DNA of 11,507 nucleotides from Candidatus Binatia bacterium (GCA_025922795.1 JAICHC010000030.1:1-11507); one strand, 5' to 3'; numbered from the stretch's first letter, positions 1 to 7,937 are shown. A program made the numbers and translations. The notes: generated by a model from the sequence alone, not told the origin.

Positions 1-359
1 AGCGCCACGTCCAGAAGCCCGCCTTGGCCTCTCGCGTAAACCTGCGGGACTCCGGTGAGCGGCTCGGAGAGGCGGCCTTCCGGCGCCACCATGCGCAGGC
101 GACCCGGCCGTTCGGTGACCAGCATCCGCTTATCGGGCAGGAAAGCGAGGCCCCAGGGATGTTCGAGCCCTTTGGTAATCGTCTGGACGTCCAGCGTGCC
201 TTTGATAGGTGCCGGCGTGGGCGACCGGGGCGCCTGGGCCTGTATCACGGATGGCGCGCCCGCTATCAAGCAGGCGATGAGCACGAGATCCATTAGCTTC
301 GGCCGCGACCGAATTACACAGCGGGTGATAAACAAAGTGGCTGATCCAGTCTGTGACAT
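1..359 (-). CDS. PQQ-dependent soluble aldose/glucose dehydrogenase-like protein, N-terminal part (cut by window edge)
   Basis: The gene starts at an ATG (357-359) and runs off the left edge, leaving 119 complete codons. An AAGGAG Shine-Dalgarno at 368-373, 8 nt upstream, supports this start. Residues about 20-42 look like a signal peptide: basic IRSRPK, a hydrophobic stretch, then an AQA-type cleavage site. Met23 is a shorter alternative start, and a LIAC lipobox-like match at 27-30 is probably chance. The mature part opens with [22 protein letters not shown] and [10 protein letters not shown], which are hallmarks of the six-bladed propeller family of PQQ sugar dehydrogenases (E. coli YliI type). 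Family members oxidise aldoses in the periplasm and pass electrons to the respiratory chain. The catalytic His and most PQQ ligands lie beyond the edge, so activity cannot be judged. It follows nuoN on the same strand after 218 bp, so it may be a separate transcription unit. Confidence 0.85.
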   Translation of the reverse strand, partial: MSQTGSATLFITRCVIRSRPKLMDLVLIACLIAGAPSVIQAQAPRSPTPAPIKGTLDVQTITKGLEHPWGLAFLPDKRMLVTERPGRLRMVAPEGRLSEPLTGVPQVYARGQGGLLDVA

Positions 360-367
360 TGTTTCTT

Positions 368-373
368 CTCCTT
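368..373 (-). promoter_or_regulatory. Shine-Dalgarno for the PQQ dehydrogenase gene
   Basis: On the minus strand the sequence reads AAGGAG followed by 8 nt and ATG. It is one of the best ribosome binding sites in the window and fixes the start at 359 rather than at the internal Met23. Confidence 0.8.
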
Positions 374-520
374 GATGTCAGATGCGAACTCGAGAACCGG
401 CGGCCTTTTCCCTGGCAATGCGCGCCGTTCGGATCGAATCATTAGTTAACAAACTTGACGAGAAAGCATGGATGATGAGCGATAGGGTCGGTAACTTTCG
501 CACCATAAGTCGGACTAGGA

Positions 521-574
521 ATCGAGGGGTTTCAAGCTTCCCGGTTCCACGGGAATGACGTACTCAGTCTCGAT
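521..574 (-). terminator. Possible transcription-end or mRNA-stabilising stem-loop after nuoN
   Basis: Starting 3 nt past the nuoN stop codon there are two nested inverted repeats. The outer pair is ATCGAG (521-526) with CTCGAT (569-574). The inner pair is TTCCCG (538-543) with CGGGAA (550-555), with a 6-nt loop. The position at the end of a long operon suits a terminator or a 3'-end protecting structure. There is no T-tract after either arm on the minus strand, so it is not a classical intrinsic terminator, and read-through into the next gene remains possible. Confidence 0.3.
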
Positions 575-577
575 CAA

Positions 578-2005
578 CTAAAATTTTACCATCGCTTGAA
601 TCATTTTTATAAACGCGTCGGGGTAAATTCCCAGTCCTATCAAAAGGACGACAACCACGGCGAGGGTTGCGCCACCGCCGAATGAAAGTGGCGGCGAACT
701 CCAGGTCGGCCCGGCGGGCTGCATGTACAATGCAACGATGATACGAAGATAATAAAATAAGCCGATGGCGCTGGAAACCACCAGGACAAAAACCAACATC
801 CACAAGGTCGCATCGATGCCGGCGAGCACGAGATAAAATTTGCCGACGAAGCCGGCGGTCAACGGAACTCCGGCAAGCGAAAGCAAAGCCGCGGTCATCA
901 GTCCGCCCAACCAAGGATGCCGCCAGAACAATCCGCGGTACTCGGCGATCTGCTCCGCTTCTTTTGCGCCGCTGGACAACACGGTCACGACGCCAAACGC
1001 TCCCAGGGTTGTCACGAAGTATGCGGTCAGATAAAACGCCACGGCCATGATGGCGCGTTCGCCGCTGGCGAGAAATGCCACCAGCAAATAACCCAGGTGC
1101 GCGATCGAAGAGTACGCGAGAATGCGTTTGACATTATCTTGCAACAGCGCGAGCAAATTGCCGATCAGCATGGAAGCAACGGCAATCAAGCTGAATACCA
1201 GCACCAGCGGCATATCGCGGTGAATTCCTTCCGGCACAAACAGGCGCACCAGGAGCGCGAACATGGCCCCCTTCGACACCGTTGCCACGTACGCCGTCAC
1301 GGGTGCGGGCGCGCCCTGGTAGACGTCGGGCGTCCACAGATGAAACGGCACCACCGCGAGCTTGAAACCAATGCCGACCAGGACCAGTCCCCAGCCGGCC
1401 AACAACACTTCGGGAGCCAGCGAGCCTCCCGGTTGAGCCGATGCCGCGGCGGCAAATTCCATGGTTCCGGTTGCCGCATAGACCAGGGCGAGTCCGAAAA
1501 GCAAAAAAGCAGCCGAAGCGCCGGCGAGGATTAGATACTTGAGGCTCGCTTCGATTTGATTTTGCAGCCGGTGAGGATAGGCGATCAGGGCGTACAGCGA
1601 AACGCTGAGTATCTCAAGGCCCAAGAAGAAAGCGACGAAGTGATGGCTCGCCACCAGAACTGCCGAACCCAAGGTCGCTATTAGAACTAGAACGTAGAAC
1701 TCCTCCGGCTGGTCCTCAACTCCCTCAAAGTAGCCGTACGACAACAACGCCACGGCAAGACTGGCTGCCACGATGAGACCGATAAAAAACCGCGCATAGC
1801 CGTCCATGATCACCAGCGGGGTAATCTGTGCCGGCTCTGCTGTTGCTGTCAACGGCAGCAGGATTAAAGCCGACAGCAAGCCGATCACCGTCAGGGCGGC
1901 TGATAGGGCATGGTGTCGATAAAAAGCGATTAGCAACATCAGCGCAACGGGCGTGCCCGCCAGGACGAGCAACGGCAACAGCGCGTGTAAGTCGGTGCCG
2001 GTCAT
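578..2005 (-). CDS. nuoN: NADH-quinone oxidoreductase subunit N (antiporter-like proton channel)
   Basis: This is the last complex I subunit of the operon, a multi-spanning membrane protein of 475 aa (E. coli NuoN 485). It is one of the three antiporter-like subunits that move protons. Residues matching the channel set are visible: Glu131 in FLGLEILSVSLYAL, Lys156 in ASLKYLIL, Lys215 and His222 in GFKLAVVPFHLWTPDVYQGAP, Lys245 in TVSKGAMFALL, and Lys389 in TAGFVGKFYL. These correspond to E. coli Glu133, Lys158, Lys217, His224, Lys247 and Lys395 by motif. I chose the ATG at 2005, preceded by AGGGGA at 2010-2015, over an in-frame start at 2029 that adds eight non-conserved residues. The ATG overlaps (ATGA) the stop of a short open frame filling the nuoM-nuoN gap. 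The gene ends at a TAG just before a stem-loop. Confidence 0.97.
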   Translation of the reverse strand: MTGTDLHALLPLLVLAGTPVALMLLIAFYRHHALSAALTVIGLLSALILLPLTATAEPAQITPLVIMDGYARFFIGLIVAASLAVALLSYGYFEGVEDQPEEFYVLVLIATLGSAVLVASHHFVAFFLGLEILSVSLYALIAYPHRLQNQIEASLKYLILAGASAAFLLFGLALVYAATGTMEFAAAASAQPGGSLAPEVLLAGWGLVLVGIGFKLAVVPFHLWTPDVYQGAPAPVTAYVATVSKGAMFALLVRLFVPEGIHRDMPLVLVFSLIAVASMLIGNLLALLQDNVKRILAYSSIAHLGYLLVAFLASGERAIMAVAFYLTAYFVTTLGAFGVVTVLSSGAKEAEQIAEYRGLFWRHPWLGGLMTAALLSLAGVPLTAGFVGKFYLVLAGIDATLWMLVFVLVVSSAIGLFYYLRIIVALYMQPAGPTWSSPPLSFGGGATLAVVVVLLIGLGIYPDAFIKMIQAMVKF

Positions 2006-2172
2006 CGAGTCCCCTGAAGTGCGCAACAAAGTTCGATTATCGCGGCGGGCAAACTCGCTTTCGTTTCGGCCTGAGGCCGATCAGCCAAGGGATGGCGCGC
2101 GAGCTGGAATCCAGCAAACTCAATCAGACCCGGATTGCCGGTTTCGCGGTAAAGACACGGTGAGCTATTCAT
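2002..2172 (-). CDS. Candidate 56-residue small protein between nuoM and nuoN (unrecognised)
   Basis: This open frame spans the nuoM-nuoN gap exactly. Its ATG (2170-2172) overlaps the nuoM end as ATGAATAG, and its TGA (2002-2004) overlaps the nuoN start as ATGA. A GGAAG lies 4 nt upstream of the ATG. I do not recognise the product. It starts MNSSPCLYRETGNPG, has a mixed polar middle, and ends with a modestly hydrophobic LPAAIIELCCALQ. There is no convincing membrane helix, signal peptide or metal motif. By my count 30 of 56 codons end in G or C, which does not show clear coding bias. The double overlap is what translational coupling looks like, so the frame may matter as a ribosome relay even if the peptide does not. 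Equally it could be a chance open frame, and a 6-bp hairpin (2066-2080) lies inside it. Confidence 0.3.
   Translation of the reverse strand: MNSSPCLYRETGNPGLIEFAGFQLARHPLADRPQAETKASLPAAIIELCCALQGTR
2010..2015 (-). promoter_or_regulatory. Shine-Dalgarno deciding the nuoN start
   Basis: AGGGGA lies 4 nt upstream of the ATG at 2005 on the minus strand. It supports this start over the in-frame start at 2029, which would put eight residues not typical of NuoN before the MTGTDLHALLP N-terminus. Confidence 0.6.
2066..2080. repeat. Short perfect inverted repeat in the nuoM-nuoN spacer
   Basis: TCGGCC (2066-2071) and GGCCGA (2075-2080) form a 6-bp GC-rich stem with a 3-nt loop. A weaker GCCA/TGGC pair (2084-2087 and 2093-2096) is adjacent. 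On the mRNA this hairpin falls about 60-75 nt before the nuoN start. It could tune processing or translation, but no T-tract follows, so it is not a terminator. Confidence 0.4.
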
Positions 2173-3682
2173 TGTACTTCCGGGACAGCATCTTGATTTG
2201 CTCGACGCCGGGAGGCGGTGGCAAAGCATCGAGCGCAGGTTTGGCGGTGTTCAGCAGCGGTTGCGGATAAAGACCGATCCACACGATGGCGGCGATGAGC
2301 GTAATGAACACGGCCATCTCTCGAGTCGAAAGATCGGCAATCCTCTCCTGCGATCTTCTTTCTCCATGAAACGTCTTTTGCACCAACCACAGCGAGTAGA
2401 TGGCCGCGCTGATTAGGCCGACGGCGGCGCATGCGGTGAGCGGGACACTGACCCGGTAAGCGCCCAGTAAAATCAGGAATTCGCCGACGAAATTTCCCAT
2501 TCCCGGCAAGCCCAGGGCGGCCAGCGCGAAGAACATTCCGACCCCTCCCATACGAGGCACCGCGGCCCACAAGCCCCCAAGCCGCTCGATTTCACGCGTG
2601 TGAGTTCGCTCCTGCAGAATCCCCACCAGAATGAATTGAGCTCCCGTGCTGATGCCGTGGCAGATGATCTGGATCACCGCCCCTTGGAGCGCCAATTCGT
2701 TCCAGGCAAAGACGCCGAGCAAAACGAAGCCCATGTGGCTGACGCTGGTATAAGCGATCAGCCGCTTCAGATCGGTCTGTGCAAACGCCATTACGGCGCC
2801 GTACAAAATCCCGATCACTCCCAAGGTCATTGCAATCGGAGCAAACTCCAGCGCGGCCTGGGGAAAGAGTGGCAGAACAAAGCGCAACAAACCGTAAGCG
2901 CCGGTCTTCAACAACAACCCGGCCAATACGACGCTGCCCGCGGTCGGCGCTTCCGTGTGCGCATCGGGCAGCCAGGTGTGAACCGGAACTGCCGGAAGCT
3001 TGACCAGGAACGCAATCAGAAATCCCAGCATCAGCCACATCGCCGTGGCAGGCGGCATGGTCGTGCCCAGCAGTTCCGAATAATCGAAAGTGTAATTGCC
3101 GGTATTGGCGCCGTGGATGAAGTACAGCGCAAGTATCGCCACCAGCATCAAGAGACCGCTCAACTGGGTGAAGATAAAAAACTTGATCGAGGCGTAAATG
3201 CGCCGCTCGTGACCCCAGATCGCGATTAGAAAGTACATCGGCACGAGCATCAACTCCCAAAGGAAGTAAAACAGGAACAGATCCAAAGCGGAAAATACAC
3301 CGATCAGACCGGCCAGCACCCACAGCAGATTGAAATGAAAAAAACCGATTTGGTTTTCGATCTCGCTCCATGAGCAGAGCACCGAAAGCGCACCGAGAAA
3401 CGTGGTCAAGACGATGAGCAACAGGCTCAGGCTATCGATGCCGAGGTGAAAGCGGATGCCGAAAGCGGGTATCCACGGCCGCTCAAATTCGACGAGCCAC
3501 AGCCCGCTGGCCGCCAGTTCGAAGGAATGGTAATGTTGCGCCCATAATGAAACCGCCAGCACCAGGTCGGCGCTCAGCGCTGACAGCGCAATCCAGCGCG
3601 CCCAGCGTGGATTGTGGCGAGCCGATCCCCAGGCTAGAATCCCTCCGGCAATCGGAATCACCAGGAGCCAGACCAGAATCAT
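2165..3682 (-). CDS. nuoM: NADH-quinone oxidoreductase subunit M (antiporter-like proton channel)
   Basis: This is a 505-aa polytopic inner-membrane protein (E. coli NuoM 509), the middle antiporter-like subunit of the membrane arm, expected to have 14 transmembrane helices. Conserved residues are visible: Glu143 in FYFLWELMLVPMYFLI, Lys228 in FLVKLPAVPVHTWLPDAH with His235 beside it, Lys259 in LLLKTGAYGLLR, Lys306 in AQTDLKRLIAYTSVSHMG, and Glu401 in GMGNFVGEFLIL. By motif these match E. coli Glu144, Lys234, Lys265 and Glu407. The ATG overlaps the nuoL stop by 4 nt (ATGA) and has no clear Shine-Dalgarno, so it is probably translated by coupling to nuoL. It ends at a TAG that overlaps the start of a small open frame, and nuoN follows 159 nt later. 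Confidence 0.98.
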   Translation of the reverse strand: MILVWLLVIPIAGGILAWGSARHNPRWARWIALSALSADLVLAVSLWAQHYHSFELAASGLWLVEFERPWIPAFGIRFHLGIDSLSLLLIVLTTFLGALSVLCSWSEIENQIGFFHFNLLWVLAGLIGVFSALDLFLFYFLWELMLVPMYFLIAIWGHERRIYASIKFFIFTQLSGLLMLVAILALYFIHGANTGNYTFDYSELLGTTMPPATAMWLMLGFLIAFLVKLPAVPVHTWLPDAHTEAPTAGSVVLAGLLLKTGAYGLLRFVLPLFPQAALEFAPIAMTLGVIGILYGAVMAFAQTDLKRLIAYTSVSHMGFVLLGVFAWNELALQGAVIQIICHGISTGAQFILVGILQERTHTREIERLGGLWAAVPRMGGVGMFFALAALGLPGMGNFVGEFLILLGAYRVSVPLTACAAVGLISAAIYSLWLVQKTFHGERRSQERIADLSTREMAVFITLIAAIVWIGLYPQPLLNTAKPALDALPPPPGVEQIKMLSRKYNE

Positions 3683-5541
3683 AGAAGCACCATGATCGCC
3701 ACTACAACCGCTGCCCCCGCAGCGATCGCTTTGGCATACCAGCGCAATTGTCCGGTTTGCGTCGCGCTCAAAGCGGCATAGCTAGCACGGGCGGCGTCGG
3801 TGATGATCCGGTAAAACTGTTCAACGATGTCGCTCTTGTTCGCCCGCGCCGCCACGACAAACGGCCACACCAGCAATCTGTCGTAGAGCCAATCGAAGCC
3901 CCAGCCGGAAAACCAGTAGCGCTGCAGCGCGCTTCCGACCTCCGTGGCCGTGAGCTGGCCGACGATCTCCCGGTTGCGCAGGAACAACAGGTACGCGATG
4001 AAGATTCCTAGAACCGAACTTATTGCTGCAACAGTCTCTAAAGCCAGCTCGCTCACGGCCGATTCATTGCCGTGCGGCAGCGGCGGGAGAGCCCGGTGCA
4101 AAAATTCCGGCAATCCAAAAAACCCACCGGTCATCGTAAGCAGCGCCAGGATCACGAGCGGGGCATGAATGCGTGTCCCCGGTCTTTTACCGGCCTGCTG
4201 TTTGGCTTCCCCAAAAAAGGTGATGAACACCATGCGAAAAGTGTAAATCGACGTGATCAAGGCGCCGAGCAATCCCCCCGCCCACAACCAGGCGCCGCCG
4301 TTGGGTGCGTTCCACGCCTGGAGCAGAATCAGTTCTTTGCTGTAGAAGCCCGATGTGATCAGCGGCAATGCGGCGAGCGCTGCGGAACCGATCAGAAACG
4401 TCCAGAACGTCACCGGCAGTTGCTTCCACAGCCCGCCCATCTTGAACATATTGTGTTCATGATGCAGCGTCAGGATGATCGCACCGGCGCCAAGGAACAG
4501 CAGCGCCTTGAAAAACGCATGGGTCATGAAATGAAAAATCGCCGCCGACCAGGCGCCGACGCCGAGTGCAAGAAACATGTAGCCGATCTGGCTGATCGTC
4601 GAGTAGGCGAGCACTCGCTTGATGTCCCACTGGGTCAGCGCACTGCAGCCGGCGATCAGCAACGTCGCCGTGCCGATGACCGCGACGGCGAGTTGCACTC
4701 CGGGAGCGAGCTCGAAGAGCACGTGGGTGCGCGCGATCAGGTAAACGCCGGCGGTGACCATCGTCGCCGCATGAATCAAAGCGCTCACCGGGGTCGGCCC
4801 GGCCATCGCGTCGGGCAGCCAGGTTTGCAGCGGTAATTGCGCCGATTTCCCGACCGCGCCGCCGAGCAACAACCACGCGGCGGCGACGGCCGCGCTGGAG
4901 CCCACCGGCCATTGCCGGGTCGCCCGCTGCATTAACTCCTGTATGTCCAACGTTCCGAGCTGGGTAAACAGCAGGAAGAGGCCGATCGCCATGGCCGTGT
5001 CGCCGACCCGGGTGACAATGAAGGCCTTGCGAGCGGCCGCGCCGTTCGCTGCGTCCTGGTACCAAAAGCCGATCAATAAATAGCTGCACAGCCCGACGCC
5101 TTCCCAGCCCAGATAAAGCAACAGCAGATTGTCAGCCAGAACCAGCATGAGCATGGCCGCGACGAACAAGTTGGTATACGCAAAAAACCGGCTGAAGCCC
5201 TCCTCTTCCTCCATGAACTCCCAGGCGTAAAGGTGAATGAGAAAACCGACGAAGGTGACGACCAACATCATGGTCAGCGACAGAGCATCGAGATGGAGTC
5301 CCATGGCCGGTGTAAAGCCGTCAACGTCGATCCAATTCCAAAGCGTTTGTCTGAAGACCTGACCGCGGCGCGGTGAGGTGATGAAAGTGCCGGCAACAAA
5401 AAACGCCAGGAGCGCCGAAGCGCCGCTCGATCCGACACCGACCAGCGCAGCGGCGCCGCGGCCCAAACGCCCGCCGATGAGGGCGAGCGCCAGAAAGCCG
5501 CCCAAAGGCAAGGCCGGAACGAGCCACAACAATTCGGGCAT
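3679..5541 (-). CDS. nuoL: NADH-quinone oxidoreductase subunit L (distal antiporter-like proton channel)
   Basis: This is a 620-aa membrane protein (E. coli NuoL 613), the distal proton-pumping subunit. The antiporter core is clear: Glu147 in LGWEGVGLCSYLLIGFW, Asp181 in TRVGDTAMAIG, Lys232 in GKSAQLPLQTWLPDAMAGPT, His257 in SALIHAATMVTAGVYL, His337, His341 and Lys345 in FHFMTHAFFKALLFL, and Lys402 in GFYSKELIL. After residue about 530 comes the NuoL-specific tail: an amphipathic stretch (the lateral helix HL lying along NuoM and NuoN) and a final hydrophobic helix ending IMVLL. The ATG follows the nuoK stop after one base, and GGGGA at 5546-5550 serves as Shine-Dalgarno. The TGA stop overlaps the nuoM ATG. 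Length and tail distinguish it from Mrp antiporter subunits. Confidence 0.98.
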   Translation of the reverse strand: MPELLWLVPALPLGGFLALALIGGRLGRGAAALVGVGSSGASALLAFFVAGTFITSPRRGQVFRQTLWNWIDVDGFTPAMGLHLDALSLTMMLVVTFVGFLIHLYAWEFMEEEEGFSRFFAYTNLFVAAMLMLVLADNLLLLYLGWEGVGLCSYLLIGFWYQDAANGAAARKAFIVTRVGDTAMAIGLFLLFTQLGTLDIQELMQRATRQWPVGSSAAVAAAWLLLGGAVGKSAQLPLQTWLPDAMAGPTPVSALIHAATMVTAGVYLIARTHVLFELAPGVQLAVAVIGTATLLIAGCSALTQWDIKRVLAYSTISQIGYMFLALGVGAWSAAIFHFMTHAFFKALLFLGAGAIILTLHHEHNMFKMGGLWKQLPVTFWTFLIGSAALAALPLITSGFYSKELILLQAWNAPNGGAWLWAGGLLGALITSIYTFRMVFITFFGEAKQQAGKRPGTRIHAPLVILALLTMTGGFFGLPEFLHRALPPLPHGNESAVSELALETVAAISSVLGIFIAYLLFLRNREIVGQLTATEVGSALQRYWFSGWGFDWLYDRLLVWPFVVAARANKSDIVEQFYRIITDAARASYAALSATQTGQLRWYAKAIAAGAAVVVAIMVLL

Positions 5542-5542
5542 T

Positions 5543-5857
5543 TTATCCCCGCATTTTGCTCGCCGCGTCCATATCGAGTGTGTGGAAGCGCTGCGCGAGC
5601 TGCAGAACCAGCGCCAGCCCGACGGCGACTTCCGCCGCTGCCATGGTCAGAATGAAAATGAACATCACCTGTCCATCGGGTTGACCCCAGCGCGAACCGG
5701 CGACCACAAAGGCCAGGCCGGCGGCGTTGAGCATGATTTCAATCGATAGGAGAATGAAAACGATATTACGCCGGACGAGCACGCCGACCAGTCCGAGCAC
5801 GAAAAGAATTCCAGCCAGAGCCAGGCCGTATTCCATAGGCACAACCGCCGCGGTCAT
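5543..5857 (-). CDS. nuoK: NADH-quinone oxidoreductase subunit K
   Basis: This is a 104-aa protein with three transmembrane helices, homologous to MrpC and mitochondrial ND4L (E. coli NuoK 100 aa). It carries the two membrane glutamates needed for proton translocation, Glu40 in [13 protein letters not shown] and Glu76 in [13 protein letters not shown], which match E. coli Glu36 and Glu72. The RRN motif at residues 29-31 is conserved in the family. The ATG overlaps the nuoJ stop as ATGA, and AGGAG (5865-5869) lies 7 nt upstream. Met8 is a possible later start but has no comparable ribosome binding site. nuoL begins one base after the TAA. Confidence 0.97.
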   Translation of the reverse strand: MTAAVVPMEYGLALAGILFVLGLVGVLVRRNIVFILLSIEIMLNAAGLAFVVAGSRWGQPDGQVMFIFILTMAAAEVAVGLALVLQLAQRFHTLDMDAASKMRG

Positions 5858-6375
5858 GTGCCCTCTCCTCGCGGTGCGGCGGCTACCGATTCGCGCCGGC
5901 CGAGGCGATAGGCGCCGATCAATCCAGCCAGCAACAGGATAGAAGCGAGCTCGACGGCCAGGACGTACGGACCGAACAACGCAATGCCAATCTGCTTGGG
6001 GCCGATGCTCTCGCTGGCCGAAGTTTCAAAGCCGCCCAGGCCGAGGATGTAGACCAACTCGCCGATTAAAATTAGCGCGAGGATCGACGGCCCGAACCAT
6101 ATTCCCGGGCTGAGCCAGCGCCGCTCCTGCTCGGCGGCTTGCTCGCCGAGGTTGAGCATCATCACGACGAAAACGAAAACGACCATGATCGCGCCGGCGT
6201 AGATAATCACTTCCAGCGTGGCGATAAACGGCGCGCCGATCACAAAAAAGATCAGCGCGACGGAGAGCAGCGAAACGATCAGGTAGAGCAGGGCATGGAC
6301 TGCATTGACCCGGCTGATCGCCAGCGCGGTCGAAAGTACCGCAATAGCGGCGGAGACGTAGAAGACGAGGTTCAC
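5854..6375 (-). CDS. nuoJ: NADH-quinone oxidoreductase subunit J (GTG start)
   Basis: This membrane subunit has five predicted transmembrane helices and links the quinone-binding NuoH region to the antiporter-like subunits. I place the start at the GTG (6373-6375), giving 173 aa beginning [13 protein letters not shown], the usual NuoJ N-terminus. GGAG at 6384-6387 lies 8 nt upstream. An ATG at 6435 in the same frame would add 20 residues unlike NuoJ and overlap nuoI by 26 nt, so I reject it. The TM3 signature [19 protein letters not shown] is present. Glu55 and Tyr59 fall at the same numbers as in E. coli, where TM3 changes between alpha- and pi-helix during turnover. The stop overlaps nuoK by 4 nt. 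The C-terminus after TM5 is short (about 15 residues). Confidence 0.97.
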   Translation of the reverse strand: MNLVFYVSAAIAVLSTALAISRVNAVHALLYLIVSLLSVALIFFVIGAPFIATLEVIIYAGAIMVVFVFVVMMLNLGEQAAEQERRWLSPGIWFGPSILALILIGELVYILGLGGFETSASESIGPKQIGIALFGPYVLAVELASILLLAGLIGAYRLGRRESVAAAPRGEGT

Positions 6376-6383
6376 GAGAGAGT

Positions 6384-6387
6384 CTCC
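6384..6387 (-). promoter_or_regulatory. Shine-Dalgarno deciding the nuoJ GTG start
   Basis: GGAG lies 8 nt upstream of the GTG at 6373-6375, inside the 34-nt nuoI-nuoJ gap. It is the only good ribosome binding site near the family-consistent N-terminus. Confidence 0.6.
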
Positions 6388-6409
6388 AGGCGCGAGACGA
6401 TGGGCAGGC

Positions 6410-6925
6410 TCACGGCAGCAGGCTCCTGACATCAACCGGAGGCTCTTCGCGCTCGGCCTCTCCCTTGGGTTTTCCCTTAATCTGCAAACCGGCCACTCGG
6501 TAAAAATTATAACCGGGATATTTGCCGGTGCCGCTGATCAACAGGTCTTCCTTCTCGTAGACCATGTTCTGCCGTTTGTACTCCGACATCTCCAGGCTTG
6601 GCGTCAGTTGGATGGCATAAGTTGGGCAGGCCTCTTCGCAAAATCCGCAGAAGATACAACGGGAAAAATTGATGCGGAAAAATTCCGGGTAACGGCGTCC
6701 ATGCTCGTCGCCGGTGGCCTGCAGGGCGATGCAATCCACGGGACAGGCTACCGCGCACAGGTAACACGCCACGCAACGCTCCTCGCCGTCGGGGTCGCGC
6801 GACAAGATGATCCTGCCGCGATAGCGCGGCGGCAAAACCAGCTTCTCGTCCGGATACTGAATGGTTTCGCGCTTGCGAAACATATGGAGAAAAACCAGCC
6901 ACAAGGTTCTTAATACGCTGATCAT
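6410..6925 (-). CDS. nuoI: NADH-quinone oxidoreductase subunit I (two [4Fe-4S] clusters, N6a and N6b)
   Basis: This is a 171-aa peripheral-arm protein that passes electrons from NuoG towards terminal cluster N2. Two ferredoxin motifs are intact: Cys51-54-57 plus Cys61 ([12 protein letters not shown]) and Cys90-93-96 plus Cys100 ([12 protein letters not shown]). Cys100 and Cys61 cross-ligate in the usual way. The N-terminal hydrophobic/amphipathic helix and KRETIQYP, and the C-terminal [15 protein letters not shown] and VDVRSLLP, follow the E. coli protein (180 aa), which has a longer N-terminus. The start is firm: AAGGAG at 6931-6936 is 5 nt upstream, and the in-frame codon at 6938-6940 is the nuoH stop, so no longer form exists. 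The 12-nt gap to nuoH and 34 nt to nuoJ indicate one transcript. Confidence 0.98.
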   Translation of the reverse strand: MISVLRTLWLVFLHMFRKRETIQYPDEKLVLPPRYRGRIILSRDPDGEERCVACYLCAVACPVDCIALQATGDEHGRRYPEFFRINFSRCIFCGFCEEACPTYAIQLTPSLEMSEYKRQNMVYEKEDLLISGTGKYPGYNFYRVAGLQIKGKPKGEAEREEPPVDVRSLLP

Positions 6926-6937
6926 CGATGCTCCTTT

Positions 6938-7891
6938 CTATTCCAGCGCCAGCACCAAGCCTCCGGTGACGACCAGATTCAGCAAGGCCAGCGGCAGCAT
7001 TATCTTCCAGCCGTATGCCATGAGCTGATCAAAGCGCGGGCGCGGCAGCGCCGCGCGCAAGAGAATAAAAAAACAGAGAAAGACAAAGGTCTTCAGGATA
7101 AACCATACGATTGGCGGCAATACCGGCCCGAGCCAGCCGCCGAAGAACAGGGTCGCAATCAAAGCCGACACCAGCGTAATGCCGATGTATTCGCCGACGA
7201 AAAACATGCCGAACTTCATCCCGGAGTATTCCGAGTGAAACCCGGCGTTAAGCTCGTTCTCCGCTTCGGGTAAATCGAACGGCAAGCGCCGGGTCTCGGC
7301 AATCCCGGCGATCATAAAAACGATGAAGCCGACAAATTGTGGAACGACAAACCACAAGCCGCGCTGTTGCTCGACGATCGTCGCGAGATTAAACGAACCC
7401 GCCAGGAGGACGACGCCCATCAACGAGAGACCCATGTAAACTTCGTAGCTGAGCATCTGCGCCGCCGCTCGTAGCGCGCCGAGCAGCGAATACTTGTTGT
7501 TCGATGCCCAACCGGCCAGCACGACGCTGTAAACTCCCATCGACGACAGCCCCAGAACAAACAGCACGCCAATGTCAAGATCGACGACGCTTATATCCGG
7601 CGCAAACGGCACCACCGCAAAGGACAGCAGCGCCGTCACCATGATCACCGCAGGCGCGATGACGAATACCGCCTTATCTGCAAACGGCGGAATCCAATCC
7701 TCCTTGAAAAAGATTTTGATCATATCCGCGAGGACCTGAAGGAGCCCAAAAGGACCGACCCGATTGGGTCCATAGCGATCCTGCCACACCGCGAGTAGCC
7801 GGCGCTCGAGCCAGATCAAGCCGGCGCTGACCGTCAGGAGTGAGATCAACACGCCGAACACGATTACAGTTGAACGAACGGTTTCAGTCAT
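6938..7891 (-). CDS. nuoH: NADH-quinone oxidoreductase subunit H (quinone-site membrane subunit)
   Basis: This is a 317-aa protein with eight predicted transmembrane helices (E. coli NuoH 325 aa), homologous to mitochondrial ND1. It forms the quinone cavity with NuoB and NuoD and begins the chain of charged residues through the membrane. Diagnostic segments are [20 protein letters not shown] (residues 28-47), Glu150 in [11 protein letters not shown], and the cytoplasmic quinone-site loop [17 protein letters not shown] (198-214) followed by [12 protein letters not shown] and GEY. I use the ATG at 7891. A TTG at 7897 would add two residues. No Shine-Dalgarno is visible before either, which is unusual in this operon. 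The 129-nt gap after nuoG contains palindromes and a TATAAT box, so nuoH may have its own weak promoter or a processed 5' end. Confidence 0.97.
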   Translation of the reverse strand: MTETVRSTVIVFGVLISLLTVSAGLIWLERRLLAVWQDRYGPNRVGPFGLLQVLADMIKIFFKEDWIPPFADKAVFVIAPAVIMVTALLSFAVVPFAPDISVVDLDIGVLFVLGLSSMGVYSVVLAGWASNNKYSLLGALRAAAQMLSYEVYMGLSLMGVVLLAGSFNLATIVEQQRGLWFVVPQFVGFIVFMIAGIAETRRLPFDLPEAENELNAGFHSEYSGMKFGMFFVGEYIGITLVSALIATLFFGGWLGPVLPPIVWFILKTFVFLCFFILLRAALPRPRFDQLMAYGWKIMLPLALLNLVVTGGLVLALE

Positions 7892-7911
7892 GATCAAAAT
7901 GTTTTGGAACG

Positions 7912-7917
7912 ATTATA
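7912..7917 (-). promoter_or_regulatory. TATAAT box, possible internal promoter upstream of nuoH
   Basis: An exact TATAAT reads on the minus strand 20 nt upstream of the nuoH ATG. There is no recognisable -35 at 16-18 nt spacing and no extended -10 TG. If used, the transcript would start about 14 nt before the ATG and lack a Shine-Dalgarno. It may be a chance match in an AT-rich stretch. Confidence 0.2.
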
Positions 7918-7937
7918 CGAACTCAACTCTGATTCGG

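Larger units (their letters stand above)
360..577. other. Intergenic region between nuoN and the PQQ dehydrogenase gene
   Basis: This 218-bp gap contains no open frame that resembles a gene. It holds the nested inverted repeat near nuoN (521-574) and the Shine-Dalgarno of the downstream gene. I looked for a sigma-70 promoter on the minus strand. There is an AT-rich segment around 437-456 with a TAATGA that could act as a -10, but nothing like TTGACA lies 16-18 nt upstream. I therefore call no promoter. Confidence 0.6.

Noticed and set aside
455..483. Plus-strand TTGACG with a 17-nt spacer and AGCGAT, resembling a sigma-70 promoter
   Set aside because: The -10 match is poor. It would drive transcription antisense into nuoN with no gene to serve.
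917..1534. Plus-strand open frame of 205 codons opposite nuoN
   Set aside because: It is a His/Arg/Gln-rich shadow of a hydrophobic gene with no recognisable motif or ribosome binding site context.
2592..3371. Minus-strand open frame of 259 codons in another frame of nuoM
   Set aside because: It overlaps nuoM fully out of frame, and nuoM has all its key residues in one uninterrupted frame. There is no sign of a frameshift.
4072..4836. Plus-strand open frame of 254 codons opposite nuoL
   Set aside because: It is low-complexity and rich in Arg, Gln and Gly, the typical shadow of a membrane-protein gene. The nuoL frame shows complete family conservation.
6376..6435. Upstream ATG extending nuoJ by 20 residues
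   Set aside because: The extension ([12 protein letters not shown]...) is unlike NuoJ N-termini, overlaps nuoI, and lacks a suitable ribosome binding site. The GTG at 6375 has one.
7896..7897. TTG start two codons before the nuoH ATG
   Set aside because: TTG is a rarer start than ATG, neither has a Shine-Dalgarno, and the difference is only two residues. The ATG at 7891 is the simpler choice.
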